Source: Clostridium guangxiense (GTDB lineage Bacteria; Bacillota; Clostridia; Clostridiales; Clostridiaceae). Taken from it: 47,228 nt of DNA. The notes under the pieces are model-generated. The model was not told the origin of the DNA. It saw only the letters and a list, made by a program, of their open reading frames with translations, and searched no databases. A program made the translations under genes and the position numbers. Below are positions 18,014 to 26,166 of this stretch, in pieces (positions within the stretch are counted from its first letter, which is position 1; the number at the start of each line of letters is the position of its first letter). Where the stretch lies: contig NZ_JAJNKE010000026.1 of the NCBI RefSeq assembly GCF_021043395.1, positions 12,101-59,328 of the forward strand, written 5' to 3'.

Positions 18014-18790
18014 CTATGATCCTGTTGACTTATATCTACTTAATCCAAATCTAAAAAATCCATAACTGGGAATTAAGAATAGCAAGGATATTATTGGTGA
18101 AAACATAAAAAGGATATTTCGGTTTATGTCCAATAAATACAATAGAGGATAATATTGAATCAAGGCCAGTGGAACTATAAATGTTAGAAATTTTAAAATA
18201 CCATTTCCATACACGGAAAGTGGGTATCGACCAAATTGACGTGCACCATAAGTGAAGATGTTCAAAAACTCCAAGCTTTCCATTGTAAAAAGTGAGCATG
18301 CAGCGTTAATGAGAAATAAACCAAAAAACAAAACTCCTCCGCAAAGTATCATAAGACATAGTGTGATAATCTTTTCAAAAGTCCATGTAATAGCACTCAT
18401 AGGTATTGTATAGAATAGTACGAGTGCAGCCTGCAATAATAAACCAAGTCGCGAAAAATCCATATTAGGCATCAGCACTTGCAATATAATGCTTCTTGGC
18501 CTTATAAGGGCGCGGTCAAACTCACCATTGCTAAGCATACGGGGAAATGAAGCTAATCCTCCTCCAAACATTTCTCCAAGTGAAAAAGCCATCATTGTAA
18601 CGGAAAAGCATAGAAGTACTTGCTGGTAGGTGAAGTTATCTACCGCCTTAATTCGTGAAAAAATAAAATATAAGCCAAAGAACGATGTAAATGATGTTAT
18701 GAACTGTCCTAATGTAGTTAAAAAGAAAGATACTTTATATTGCATCTGGCTTTTTAGGTTCAAGGCTATAAAATTTAAATATAGTTTCAT
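18014..18790 (-). CDS. ABC-2 family permease, copy 1b
   Basis: The 258-residue DUF990-like permease has about six membrane helices. ATG 18790 is chosen over an earlier in-frame start at 18808 because GGGAGG sits just upstream and the paralogue has the same length. The start follows the stop of 18792-19595 immediately, so the two are translationally coupled. Together with the ATPase at 19592 it makes a complete exporter. Members of this family are mostly uncharacterised; drug or lipid-linked export is an inference. Confidence 0.87.
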   Translation of the reverse strand: MKLYLNFIALNLKSQMQYKVSFFLTTLGQFITSFTSFFGLYFIFSRIKAVDNFTYQQVLLCFSVTMMAFSLGEMFGGGLASFPRMLSNGEFDRALIRPRSIILQVLMPNMDFSRLGLLLQAALVLFYTIPMSAITWTFEKIITLCLMILCGGVLFFGLFLINAACSLFTMESLEFLNIFTYGARQFGRYPLSVYGNGILKFLTFIVPLALIQYYPLLYLLDINRNILFMFSPIISLLFLIPSYGFFRFGLSRYKSTGS

Positions 18791-18791
18791 A

Positions 18792-19595
18792 TTAACCTCC
18801 CTGTACAATTACTTTTTTTAGGGTGCGCCGCATAATAAACTGTCCAATGACAAACAGTACTACAAGCCAAAATAATTGAAAGGCAACACCCTTCAAAGTA
18901 GCTGTACCTTTAACAGTTCCACTGTATATAATAAGTGGCATATTTTGCATTGCCGCAAAGGGAAGCAGTTTAACAATTGCAAGAATGGGTGCAGGAAAAA
19001 ATGGTAAAGGTATTATGCCTCCAGATAAAAATGATGTAAAAGCAGTAACTATGATTTTTATACCTCTCTGAGACAGTATATAAAACATTGAAATATACAT
19101 AAGCATAGCAAATGAAACAACTACGCACAATGCAAGTACTGTTGATAGTAAAAACAGAAGGAATTGTGCCATACCAAGCGGCATGCACATTCTGTACGGC
19201 TTTGGCATGATAAGTGCTAAAAGCAGTGAAGGTAGACAGTTAAGTATTGTAAAAGTAATGCGGTTGGCAGCGGACTCACAAAACCAACGGCCATATAAGT
19301 TCATTGGGCGGACGAGTTCATAGGCAATGGAACCACTTTCAATGGTAGAATAAATTTCACCGTCTGAAAAAACCACTGCGAAAAGTACTATTAATGTTTG
19401 TTGCATCCATATATAAGAAATCGTCTGTGAAAGTTTCATTGGAAAAGTGTTATTGCCAGTGTGATAAAGTGCTGAATATGCAAGTACTTCCATAAGGACC
19501 CATAAAAACCTTGTAAGAATTGCTCCAAATGATACAGCACGATATTGTAAGTTGTTTATAAAACGTATCCGGAATACTGATATATACATATTCAT
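18792..19595 (-). CDS. ABC-2 family permease, copy 1a
   Basis: The 267-residue ABC-2 permease begins MNMYISVFRIRFINNLQYRA. It has about six TM helices and a conserved SGGIIPLPFFPAP loop. Its start overlaps the stop of the ATPase gene by 4 bp, indicating tight translational coupling. It is the likely partner of 18014-18790. Confidence 0.87.
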   Translation of the reverse strand: MNMYISVFRIRFINNLQYRAVSFGAILTRFLWVLMEVLAYSALYHTGNNTFPMKLSQTISYIWMQQTLIVLFAVVFSDGEIYSTIESGSIAYELVRPMNLYGRWFCESAANRITFTILNCLPSLLLALIMPKPYRMCMPLGMAQFLLFLLSTVLALCVVVSFAMLMYISMFYILSQRGIKIIVTAFTSFLSGGIIPLPFFPAPILAIVKLLPFAAMQNMPLIIYSGTVKGTATLKGVAFQLFWLVVLFVIGQFIMRRTLKKVIVQGG

Positions 19596-20566
19596 ATGCT
19601 ATATTCCTTATAAAGAGAGGCAACCATTTCTTCAGTAGTTATGTCAGAGACTGAAACGTCAAGTAATTCCGTCTGCGTGGCAAAATATCCAATTGCATCT
19701 GAGACCTGCACTGCTGATGGATCAAGGGAAATTACAAGCTGTCCTTCACTAGCTTCAGTAATTGTCATTCCTGCACAAATTTTAGGTGCTTTCCCGCGGT
19801 ATTTTATCACAAGTGTTTTGCGCTCGGATGCATGTTTTTTTAGCTCATCTAGACTTCCATTGAGTAGTATCTTGCCTTTTCCAATTAATAGTATACGATT
19901 GGTTAATGCCTCAATATCTTGCATATCATGGGTTGTAAGTATGACAGTTGTGCCCCTTTCAGCGTTAAGCCTCTTAATAAAATTACGCACAGCTATTTTG
20001 GAGACTGCATCAAGTCCTATAGTTGGTTCATCTAGAAACAATGTTTTTGGATTGTGCAGCAGAGAAGCAGCAATTTCACAGCGCATACGTTGGCCAAGAC
20101 TTAAGTTTCGTGCTGGCGTTTTTAATAATTCCCCTAAATCAAGAAGCTCGGAAAGCTCATCCAAATTGGCTTTAAAAAGTTTTTCATTAATCTTGTACAT
20201 ATCACGTATTAATTCAAAGCTGTCAATAACAGGTACATCCCACCAGAGTTGGCTCCTTTGGCCAAATACGACTCCAATTTCACGTACATGAGCTATACGG
20301 TTTTTCCAAGGGGTACGTCCATTTATAATACATTCACCACTATCGGGAGTGAGAACGCCGCACATAATCTTGATAGTGGTACTTTTTCCAGCACCGTTTG
20401 GTCCTATATAGCCAACCATTTCACCATCATTAATTGTAAAGGATATATTTTCAAGAGCTTTTACTACTTCATATTCTCTATTGAATAGAGCTTTAAAAGC
20501 ATTACCGAGTCCAGCATTTCGCTTGGAAACTTTAAAGGATTTAGAAATTTCTTTTAATTCAATCAC
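19592..20566 (-). CDS. ABC transporter ATP-binding protein (COG4586-like)
   Basis: This 324-residue ATPase has Walker A GPNGAGKST (55-63), Q-loop near 103, signature LSLGQ (155-159) and Walker B LFLDEPTIGLD (176-186). An ~85-residue C-terminal extension is typical of ATPases that pair with DUF990-type ABC-2 permeases. It is the first gene of the minus-strand exporter operon and is the only ATPase near the two permease pairs, so it may serve both. Confidence 0.92.
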   Translation of the reverse strand: MIELKEISKSFKVSKRNAGLGNAFKALFNREYEVVKALENISFTINDGEMVGYIGPNGAGKSTTIKIMCGVLTPDSGECIINGRTPWKNRIAHVREIGVVFGQRSQLWWDVPVIDSFELIRDMYKINEKLFKANLDELSELLDLGELLKTPARNLSLGQRMRCEIAASLLHNPKTLFLDEPTIGLDAVSKIAVRNFIKRLNAERGTTVILTTHDMQDIEALTNRILLIGKGKILLNGSLDELKKHASERKTLVIKYRGKAPKICAGMTITEASEGQLVISLDPSAVQVSDAIGYFATQTELLDVSVSDITTEEMVASLYKEYSI

Positions 20567-20764
20567 TTAAACACCACCTTTGTACTCTGATTTCTGTGCT
20601 TATTAATTATATAGATAAACAGGCTTTAACGAAAGTTTGCATTTAAGTCTTATTTTATACTACAATAGGTGCCAAAGTAATCTTAATAATTTTTCTAGGT
20701 TTTTCATATAATATCTAAATTTTAGTTGACAGACTTGCATTTTTACTATAAGATATAAGTATAA

Positions 20765-20865
20765 AATAACAGTAAAATAATTAAACTATTGACCAACATG
20801 CCAAAAATGGCTAACATAATATGGAAATGCGCCCTTATCCAGCTTGGATAGGGGCTTTTTATATA
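20765..20865 (+). ncRNA. Candidate ~100-nt leader or small RNA
   Basis: The predicted transcript runs from just after the TTGACA/TATAAG promoter to the intrinsic terminator. It contains a small GCCAAAAATGGC hairpin and ends in the GCCCTTATCC/GGATAGGGGC terminator. It could be a regulated leader of the MBL gene, needing antitermination, or an independent sRNA. I do not recognise a known RNA family. Confidence 0.35.
20832..20862 (+). terminator. Intrinsic terminator upstream of the MBL gene
   Basis: The stem GCCCTTATCC/GGATAGGGGC is followed by TTTTTATAT. It lies 115 bp before the MBL start, with no plus-strand gene ending upstream. Confidence 0.82.
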
Positions 20866-20977
20866 CTTACATGTATTGATTTCAGTGCACAATTTATGTA
20901 AGTTAAATGTATCAAAAAGATTTTTAACTAATTTAAAATTTGAAATTAGTAAATAATATATAGGTTAAGGATTGGAA

Positions 20978-23473
20978 GTGGAAAATTTGAAAATATCATT
21001 TTTAGGTGGAGCAAGAGAAGTTGGTGCTAGCTGTATGCTTGCGAGGCTTATGGATAAGAACATTCTTCTAGATTGTGGAATAAGGCAGGGAGCGGCTAAA
21101 GATATACTGCCAGACTTTAGTACCATTCAAGAAAATGGTGGTGCAGATATAATCATAATAAGCCATGCACACATGGATCACATAGGGGCACTGCCTTTAA
21201 TAAGTAAGGAGTATCCCAATGCCAGAATTTATATGAACAACATGACAAAGGATCTTACGAAGGTGCTTCTTTATGACAGCTTAAAAATTATGAACAGCAG
21301 AGAAGCTGAAATACCACTTTATGCAGAAAAAGATGTAGAAAATATGATGGGCAAGATTTTTACAATTAATTATCAAGTTGAATTTGAAATTGCAGCTGGT
21401 ATAAAATTGAGTTTTTATCAGGCTGGTCACATTGCAGGGGCAGCAGGAGTGTATATAACCTCAAAAGAAGGAAGTCTTTTCTATTCGGGAGATTTTTCTA
21501 TATTTAAGCAGAGGTCTATTGAAGGAGCAAAAATACCTAAGCTTAGACCGGATGCAGCTATATTTGAATCAACCTATGGAAATAAACTTCACAGCAACAG
21601 AGAAATAGAAGAAGATAGGCTAATAGATGTAATAAGTGATTGTATTAAAAATAACGGTAAAATGCTAATTCCGGCCTTTGCACTAGGCAGGGCACAGGAA
21701 GTTTTACTAATTATAAAAAGTGCCATTAATAAAGGTAAGCTTCCCAAAGTTAAAGTTTATGTTGACGGAATGATAAAAAACATAAATAGGGTATATAAAA
21801 ATAACCCACTTTATTTAAAAGGGAGCCTTGGCAAGAAAATATTAAGGGGAACGGAACCTTTTTATGATGACAATATTTCTCCTGTAGAGAATAAAGAGGA
21901 AAGAGAAAAGCTTCTAGATTCCGAGGAAACAGTAATTATTATATCAAGCTCTGGAATGATGACAGGAGGACCTAGCCAATATTACGGAGAAAGAATAGCA
22001 GGAATGGAAAACGGGTATATTGTTATAACAGGATATCAGGATGAGGAAGCTCCGGGCAGAAAACTTTTGAACCTCATAGAACTTCCTAAAGAAGAGAGAA
22101 CTATGGATATAAACGGAAAAAGTATTCCTGTAAAATGCAGCATAGAGAAGGTTGGACTTTCGGCTCATAGTGATAAGAATGAGATAAAAGCACTGGCTGA
22201 GCAGCTTAGCTCAAGAAATATATTTCTTGTTCATGGAGAAGAAAGCGTTATTGAAGGTCTTGCAAGTGAAATAGCTAGTGATGTGATGGGGAGAGTATAT
22301 GTGCCTAAAGATGGAGAAACAATAGAGGTAAATATAAGAGTTCCTAGAAAGCAGCTAAAAAGACAGCTTGAACATTTATTAAGCCGTAAGGATGAGATTA
22401 GTGAAGAAAATGTAGAGGAGCTTTGGAAATTTGTACGTGAAAACTATAATGAAAGACTATTTACTATAGAAGAACTTCTTGTTATATGGAAGGGAAATGC
22501 TGTTTTTAATTCTGTGGAATTTGAAAGCATGAAAAACGTTCTTTTAAATTCACCATACTTTGAAAATGATGTTAGAAGATTTTTTATGTTTAAAGCAAGG
22601 TCAAAAGAAGATGTAGAAGAGGATCTTAAGCCTAAAGAATTAAAACCAAATGAAATAAATGATTTAATTAGAGAACATTTTAATGGATATGCTTTTAAAA
22701 AGATAAGCATTAAATTGGGAGAAAAGAAAGTAATACTTGTTTTTGATTTTCCAAGAGCAGTAAATAAGGATATAAGTAATATTATATCTGATTTTGAAGG
22801 TGAATTTGAATGGAAGGTTGAAATCAATAAGGAAACAAATAATAATGCTTTAGAAAATTTAATAAGAACTCTATTTTTAAATTTAACTATAAAGAAAATA
22901 TCATTTTTGCTTAATGAAAACAAAGTTTTAGTGTTAACTGATGATAAAGTAGAGGGGTTTGAAGCTGAGAAAGAAGAATTTAAGAAGAAAACTGGCTTTG
23001 ATATAGTTCTTCAAGGCAGTAATAATATAAAAAGCACAATTAATGATAGCTGCGTAATGTCAGCGGGAAACTCACCTATGATGGAGCAAAATGAAGCATT
23101 AAAATATATAGATACCTGTTTTCAAGGTGAAAAGCATAAACCTTATAAGAAAAGCATTAAATCTAAAGGAAACCTAGAGCTTAGTTTTATTTCACCTATA
23201 ATAGGAAGAAAATATGCAGAAAAAATAGGGTCTATTGCAAAAGACATAGGATGGAACATGTCTATATCAAATTCTGTAAACCAAAATGAAGTTATTAATA
23301 TTGTAGTAAGACTTTGTGTGAAAGAAGGGATAAAGCTAAAGAAGAATCCATCTTTTAATCTTGGCACTATGGAGGTTACTTTGAGTTTAGAAGATGGAAG
23401 CAAAGAAGTGTTAGAAAAAATTAAAAGTGAATTTGAGGGAAGTACAGGATGTTATTTAAATACAGCTTTATAA
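20978..23473 (+). CDS. Metallo-beta-lactamase/beta-CASP protein with C-terminal extension
   Basis: This ~831-residue protein has an N-terminal MBL fold with zinc motif HAHMDH (near 63-68). Further metal-binding elements are the H in AGHIAGA and D in YSGDFS. The beta-CASP region includes FESTYGN, PAFALGRAQE, SSSGMMTGG and the RMMBL GLSAHSD motif, ending near residue 450. This is the RNase J/CPSF73-like architecture of RNA-processing enzymes. About 380 further residues have no domain I recognise and contain a charged, repeat-like alpha/beta pattern. GTG 20978 is favoured, with AAGG 7 nt upstream; a TTG at 20972 is too close to that site. Confidence 0.85.
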   Translation: MENLKISFLGGAREVGASCMLARLMDKNILLDCGIRQGAAKDILPDFSTIQENGGADIIIISHAHMDHIGALPLISKEYPNARIYMNNMTKDLTKVLLYDSLKIMNSREAEIPLYAEKDVENMMGKIFTINYQVEFEIAAGIKLSFYQAGHIAGAAGVYITSKEGSLFYSGDFSIFKQRSIEGAKIPKLRPDAAIFESTYGNKLHSNREIEEDRLIDVISDCIKNNGKMLIPAFALGRAQEVLLIIKSAINKGKLPKVKVYVDGMIKNINRVYKNNPLYLKGSLGKKILRGTEPFYDDNISPVENKEEREKLLDSEETVIIISSSGMMTGGPSQYYGERIAGMENGYIVITGYQDEEAPGRKLLNLIELPKEERTMDINGKSIPVKCSIEKVGLSAHSDKNEIKALAEQLSSRNIFLVHGEESVIEGLASEIASDVMGRVYVPKDGETIEVNIRVPRKQLKRQLEHLLSRKDEISEENVEELWKFVRENYNERLFTIEELLVIWKGNAVFNSVEFESMKNVLLNSPYFENDVRRFFMFKARSKEDVEEDLKPKELKPNEINDLIREHFNGYAFKKISIKLGEKKVILVFDFPRAVNKDISNIISDFEGEFEWKVEINKETNNNALENLIRTLFLNLTIKKISFLLNENKVLVLTDDKVEGFEAEKEEFKKKTGFDIVLQGSNNIKSTINDSCVMSAGNSPMMEQNEALKYIDTCFQGEKHKPYKKSIKSKGNLELSFISPIIGRKYAEKIGSIAKDIGWNMSISNSVNQNEVINIVVRLCVKEGIKLKKNPSFNLGTMEVTLSLEDGSKEVLEKIKSEFEGSTGCYLNTAL

Positions 23474-23550
23474 AAATATTTAATATTTTATTACATTTGT
23501 AGTATAATAGTAAATGGAAAAAATTTGAATTTGAGGGGGGTATAAGTGTT

Positions 23551-24762
23551 ATGAGTAAGATTTCTAAGGTAGCGATGGCTGTTTTTTGTTTAGTATTTTT
23601 GAAATCATTAACAGTTCATGCTCAAATAGTAGATAATCAGGTTGTTGGTAAGTATAAGACATGGACTATAAAATTTAGTAAGGCAGTTAAATTTGATGAT
23701 AAAGTCAAAAATAAAGTTCATGTATTTGATAATAAGCAGGATGATATTAAAGTCAGTGTAAGCAAAGGAAATAGTGACAATGAGATTTTAGTTAGTCCAC
23801 CAAGTGAAGGATATAGTTTGGGAGAAAAATATACTTTAAATGTACAAAAGGATATTTATTCAACTGATAATAAAAATTTAAGTAATGATGTGAAAATGAA
23901 TTTTAGTATAAATCAAGATGTAAGTAGTAACGCCAATTTAGTTAACGGTGGGGAGATTGCATCGGATGGAGAATGGCTTTATTATAGTGCCACTGATGGA
24001 CTTTACAAAATTAAAAGCGATGGAACTGGTAATTTTAAGTTAAGTAAAGATACTGCAAAATATATAAGCGTAAATAATGGCTGGATTTATTTTGTCAATA
24101 ATGATGACAGAAAAATATACAAAGTAAAATCAGATGGTACAGGACCATATAAAGTATCAGATGTAGAGGTTAAGGAAATTTATGTACAAGGAGATTATAT
24201 ATACTATCATAATTATAATGGACTAGGTGAATATGTTTCTAAAATGAAAGTTGATGGTACTGGTGCCGAGGAGATAGGAAAGAGTGACATATTTGAAGGA
24301 GAATTTGCACTAGACGGAAATTATATTTACTGCAATAATGGTGGAACCGTAAGTAAAATTAAGGCAGATGCTGTTTCAGGAGATACGGGTACTACTATTA
24401 TTAGCAAAGTAAGAGGACCACTGTATATATATGATGGCATGATTTATTATGGAACTAATAGTTCAGATTATATATCAAAATTTAACTTAGGTAGAGCAAA
24501 TGAGGATGGAACTGGAGCATTAAATTTGAATGTAAAAAACTTAAATTGTGTTAATTTTGCAGGTAACAGTATGTATTATAGTGCAGATGAAAATAGTATA
24601 TTATATAAGGCAAATTTGGATGGAAGTAATCCGATTAAAATAGGTCAAGGTATTAATAACTTTTATATTTTAGGAAATGAAATTTATTATATAAATAGCA
24701 GCGATAATTCATGGTATAAAATGAATTTGGATGGAAGTAATCATATAACACTTGGAAATTAA
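23551..24762 (+). CDS. Secreted DUF5050-like repeat protein
   Basis: The 403-residue protein has a signal peptide (residues ~1-25, ending TVHAQ), then an Ig-like/SbsA-type domain to about residue 125. The rest is repeated WxYYS-x-KIKSDGTG units, as in DUF5050 beta-propeller-like proteins. The repeats KSDGTG, KVDGTG and NLDGSN recur about every 45 residues. It is likely exported or surface-bound; the ligand is unknown. It has a GAGGGGGG ribosome binding site and a monocistronic appearance. Confidence 0.85.
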   Translation: MSKISKVAMAVFCLVFLKSLTVHAQIVDNQVVGKYKTWTIKFSKAVKFDDKVKNKVHVFDNKQDDIKVSVSKGNSDNEILVSPPSEGYSLGEKYTLNVQKDIYSTDNKNLSNDVKMNFSINQDVSSNANLVNGGEIASDGEWLYYSATDGLYKIKSDGTGNFKLSKDTAKYISVNNGWIYFVNNDDRKIYKVKSDGTGPYKVSDVEVKEIYVQGDYIYYHNYNGLGEYVSKMKVDGTGAEEIGKSDIFEGEFALDGNYIYCNNGGTVSKIKADAVSGDTGTTIISKVRGPLYIYDGMIYYGTNSSDYISKFNLGRANEDGTGALNLNVKNLNCVNFAGNSMYYSADENSILYKANLDGSNPIKIGQGINNFYILGNEIYYINSSDNSWYKMNLDGSNHITLGN

Positions 24763-24779
24763 CAAGTTCATTTTTAAAC

Positions 24780-25429
24780 AACGAGCAGCATATTATCATA
24801 TTATAGTTTAATACAAATTTATTTATATCTGATGTAGTCATTCTAAGTGTATCTACGGAATAAGACATAGGTACGATATTGTTAATTACCCTATAAAATG
24901 CTGGTGCAGTTTCTATTGGAAAAGTTCCTCCAGAATAAGCTAACTGCAGCATTAATATTTAATATTTCAATAACACCAAAACTTAAAATTATTGCCTGTA
25001 AAGCTACAAGTGCTGAGCCTAGTGTGAATTTTTCCAAAAAACTGTTCAAAAACTTGGACATATCCTCGGAACTAAATTTAAGTTTATTATCCATATTATT
25101 GTATCCATTATTTAAAGCATTGTTAAGCTGACCTGTTCCTTGGTTAACGGTCTACAAACCATTCATTAAAGAATTAGAACAGGCATTTAATACCTTTAAA
25201 CCATCTGTTAGGGTACCTATCTTATCGGCTGCAGTATGTAGTCCCTTTTCTAAGGTTATACTTCCATTATTAGTTGTTTGTAAGCCATTTACTAAAAGTT
25301 TTGAATTATTATTTAATGTTCCAATTCCGTTTGTAAGAGTTCCAAGCTTATCAGTGATAGTAGGGAAATGGCAACTATTATCACTAAAGCGATTAAAAAT
25401 ATAGCTGATAATTTATAGACTTGACGCAT
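24780..25429 (-). pseudogene. Decayed YhgE/Pip-type membrane protein gene
   Basis: Minus-strand fragments together match the 'phage infection protein' YhgE/Pip family. There is an N-terminus MRQVYKLSAIFLIALVIIV, then in a different frame heptad-like KLGTLTNGIGTLNNNSKLL and GLHTAADKIGTLTDGL. A TM fragment LGSALVALQAIILSFGVIEI comes next, and near 24870-24940 the C-terminal QLAYSGGTFPIETAPAFY. The reading frame changes several times and the large extracellular domain is mostly missing, since intact members are around 700+ residues. The 3' limit is approximate. Confidence 0.75.
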
Positions 25430-25613
25430 TTTTGTTTATGAATTAAGTAAGAGGTTGCGTGAGTAAAAGGAATAATGTATTCTTGAACCATAGTAAAAAC
25501 TTGAGGAGGAAGTAAGTATGATACCAACTAATTGCTAATATTAATTAACCAAAATTAATATGGATTTTCATATTGAGTTTTAAAAGCCTAGTTTTATATA
25601 GGCCTATTTATGG

Positions 25614-25946
25614 ATAGACAACATGGAAGGTTGAAAATGATAATGCCAAGTTTATCCTATTAAACTGGAAGTTGATTCAGAGCACAGAGTACAAAGTACA
25701 GAGTACAGTGAAGGTGGATTTACCTTTCGTTTCTCTCAGGTAAATCTTAGAACTTAATAGTGTCAGCTACGCTGAGCACTATATTTTAAGCGCTTTGCGT
25801 GCATTAAGTTTAAGATTTTTTGTAGCGACAGCGGAGAAAAATCATCCTTCACTGTACTCTGTTCTCTGTACTTTGTACTCTGAGTTAAATTCCAGTTTGT
25901 AGGGATAAATTTGGTATTAGTAATTTAAATCTTTCATGTTGTCTAT
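25614..25946. repeat. Repeat family A, full-length copy (A2)
   Basis: A 333-bp element lies in the opposite orientation to the copy at 17671. Its terminal repeats start ATAGACAACATGGAAGG at the left and, inverted, ATAGACAACATGAAAGA at the right. The inner arms begin TCAGAGCACAGAGTACAAAG. The core, with TTTACC/GGTAAA, AGTGTCAGC/GCTGAGCACT and TTTTTGTAGCGACAGCG segments, is almost base-for-base that of A1. It sits between the dead yhgE gene and the ABC-F gene. Confidence 0.88.
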
Positions 25947-26080
25947 GTACAGGATACTCTTTATGGGATAAAGCATTTAGAAGGCAGCTTACTTTCAGGA
26001 AATTTTTATTATAAATTTGATGTTGATATTTTATAGAAGGTTTTGTATAAGTCACAAAACTTATATTAAATTTAACAAAT

Positions 26081-26144
26081 TATAATAGATATATGTAGTA
26101 TTTTTGGACTGTAAGAGGAAAACATCTTCTTACGGTCCTTTTTA
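26081..26144 (+). promoter_or_regulatory. Promoter and attenuator-like hairpin of the ABC-F gene
   Basis: A TATAAT box at 26081-26086 is followed by hairpin GGACTGTAAGA/TCTTACGGTCC (26106-26138) and TTTTTATTT, all within 86 bp upstream of the ABC-F start. This is a transcription terminator placed in the 5' leader, as found in front of several antibiotic-resistance ABC-F genes. I did not find a clear leader peptide or the competing antiterminator. Confidence 0.6.
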
Positions 26145-26166
26145 TTTAAAGAAAGAAGGAATTTTT

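Larger units (their letters stand above)
20567..20977. other. 411-bp divergent gap with a possible small transcript
   Basis: The gap separates the divergent ABC and MBL genes. On the plus strand TTGACA at about 20725-20730 is followed 15-17 nt later by TATAAG/TAAGAT. A terminator then follows at 20832-20862, well before the next gene. No protein gene is visible. Confidence 0.5.

Noticed and set aside
19641-20291. A 216-codon plus-strand frame opposite the ABC ATPase
   Set aside because: The minus-strand ATPase carries all ABC motifs; the opposite frame reads as a low-complexity shadow.
22444-22923. A 159-codon antisense frame within the MBL gene
   Set aside because: No family features, and the plus-strand frame is continuous through it.
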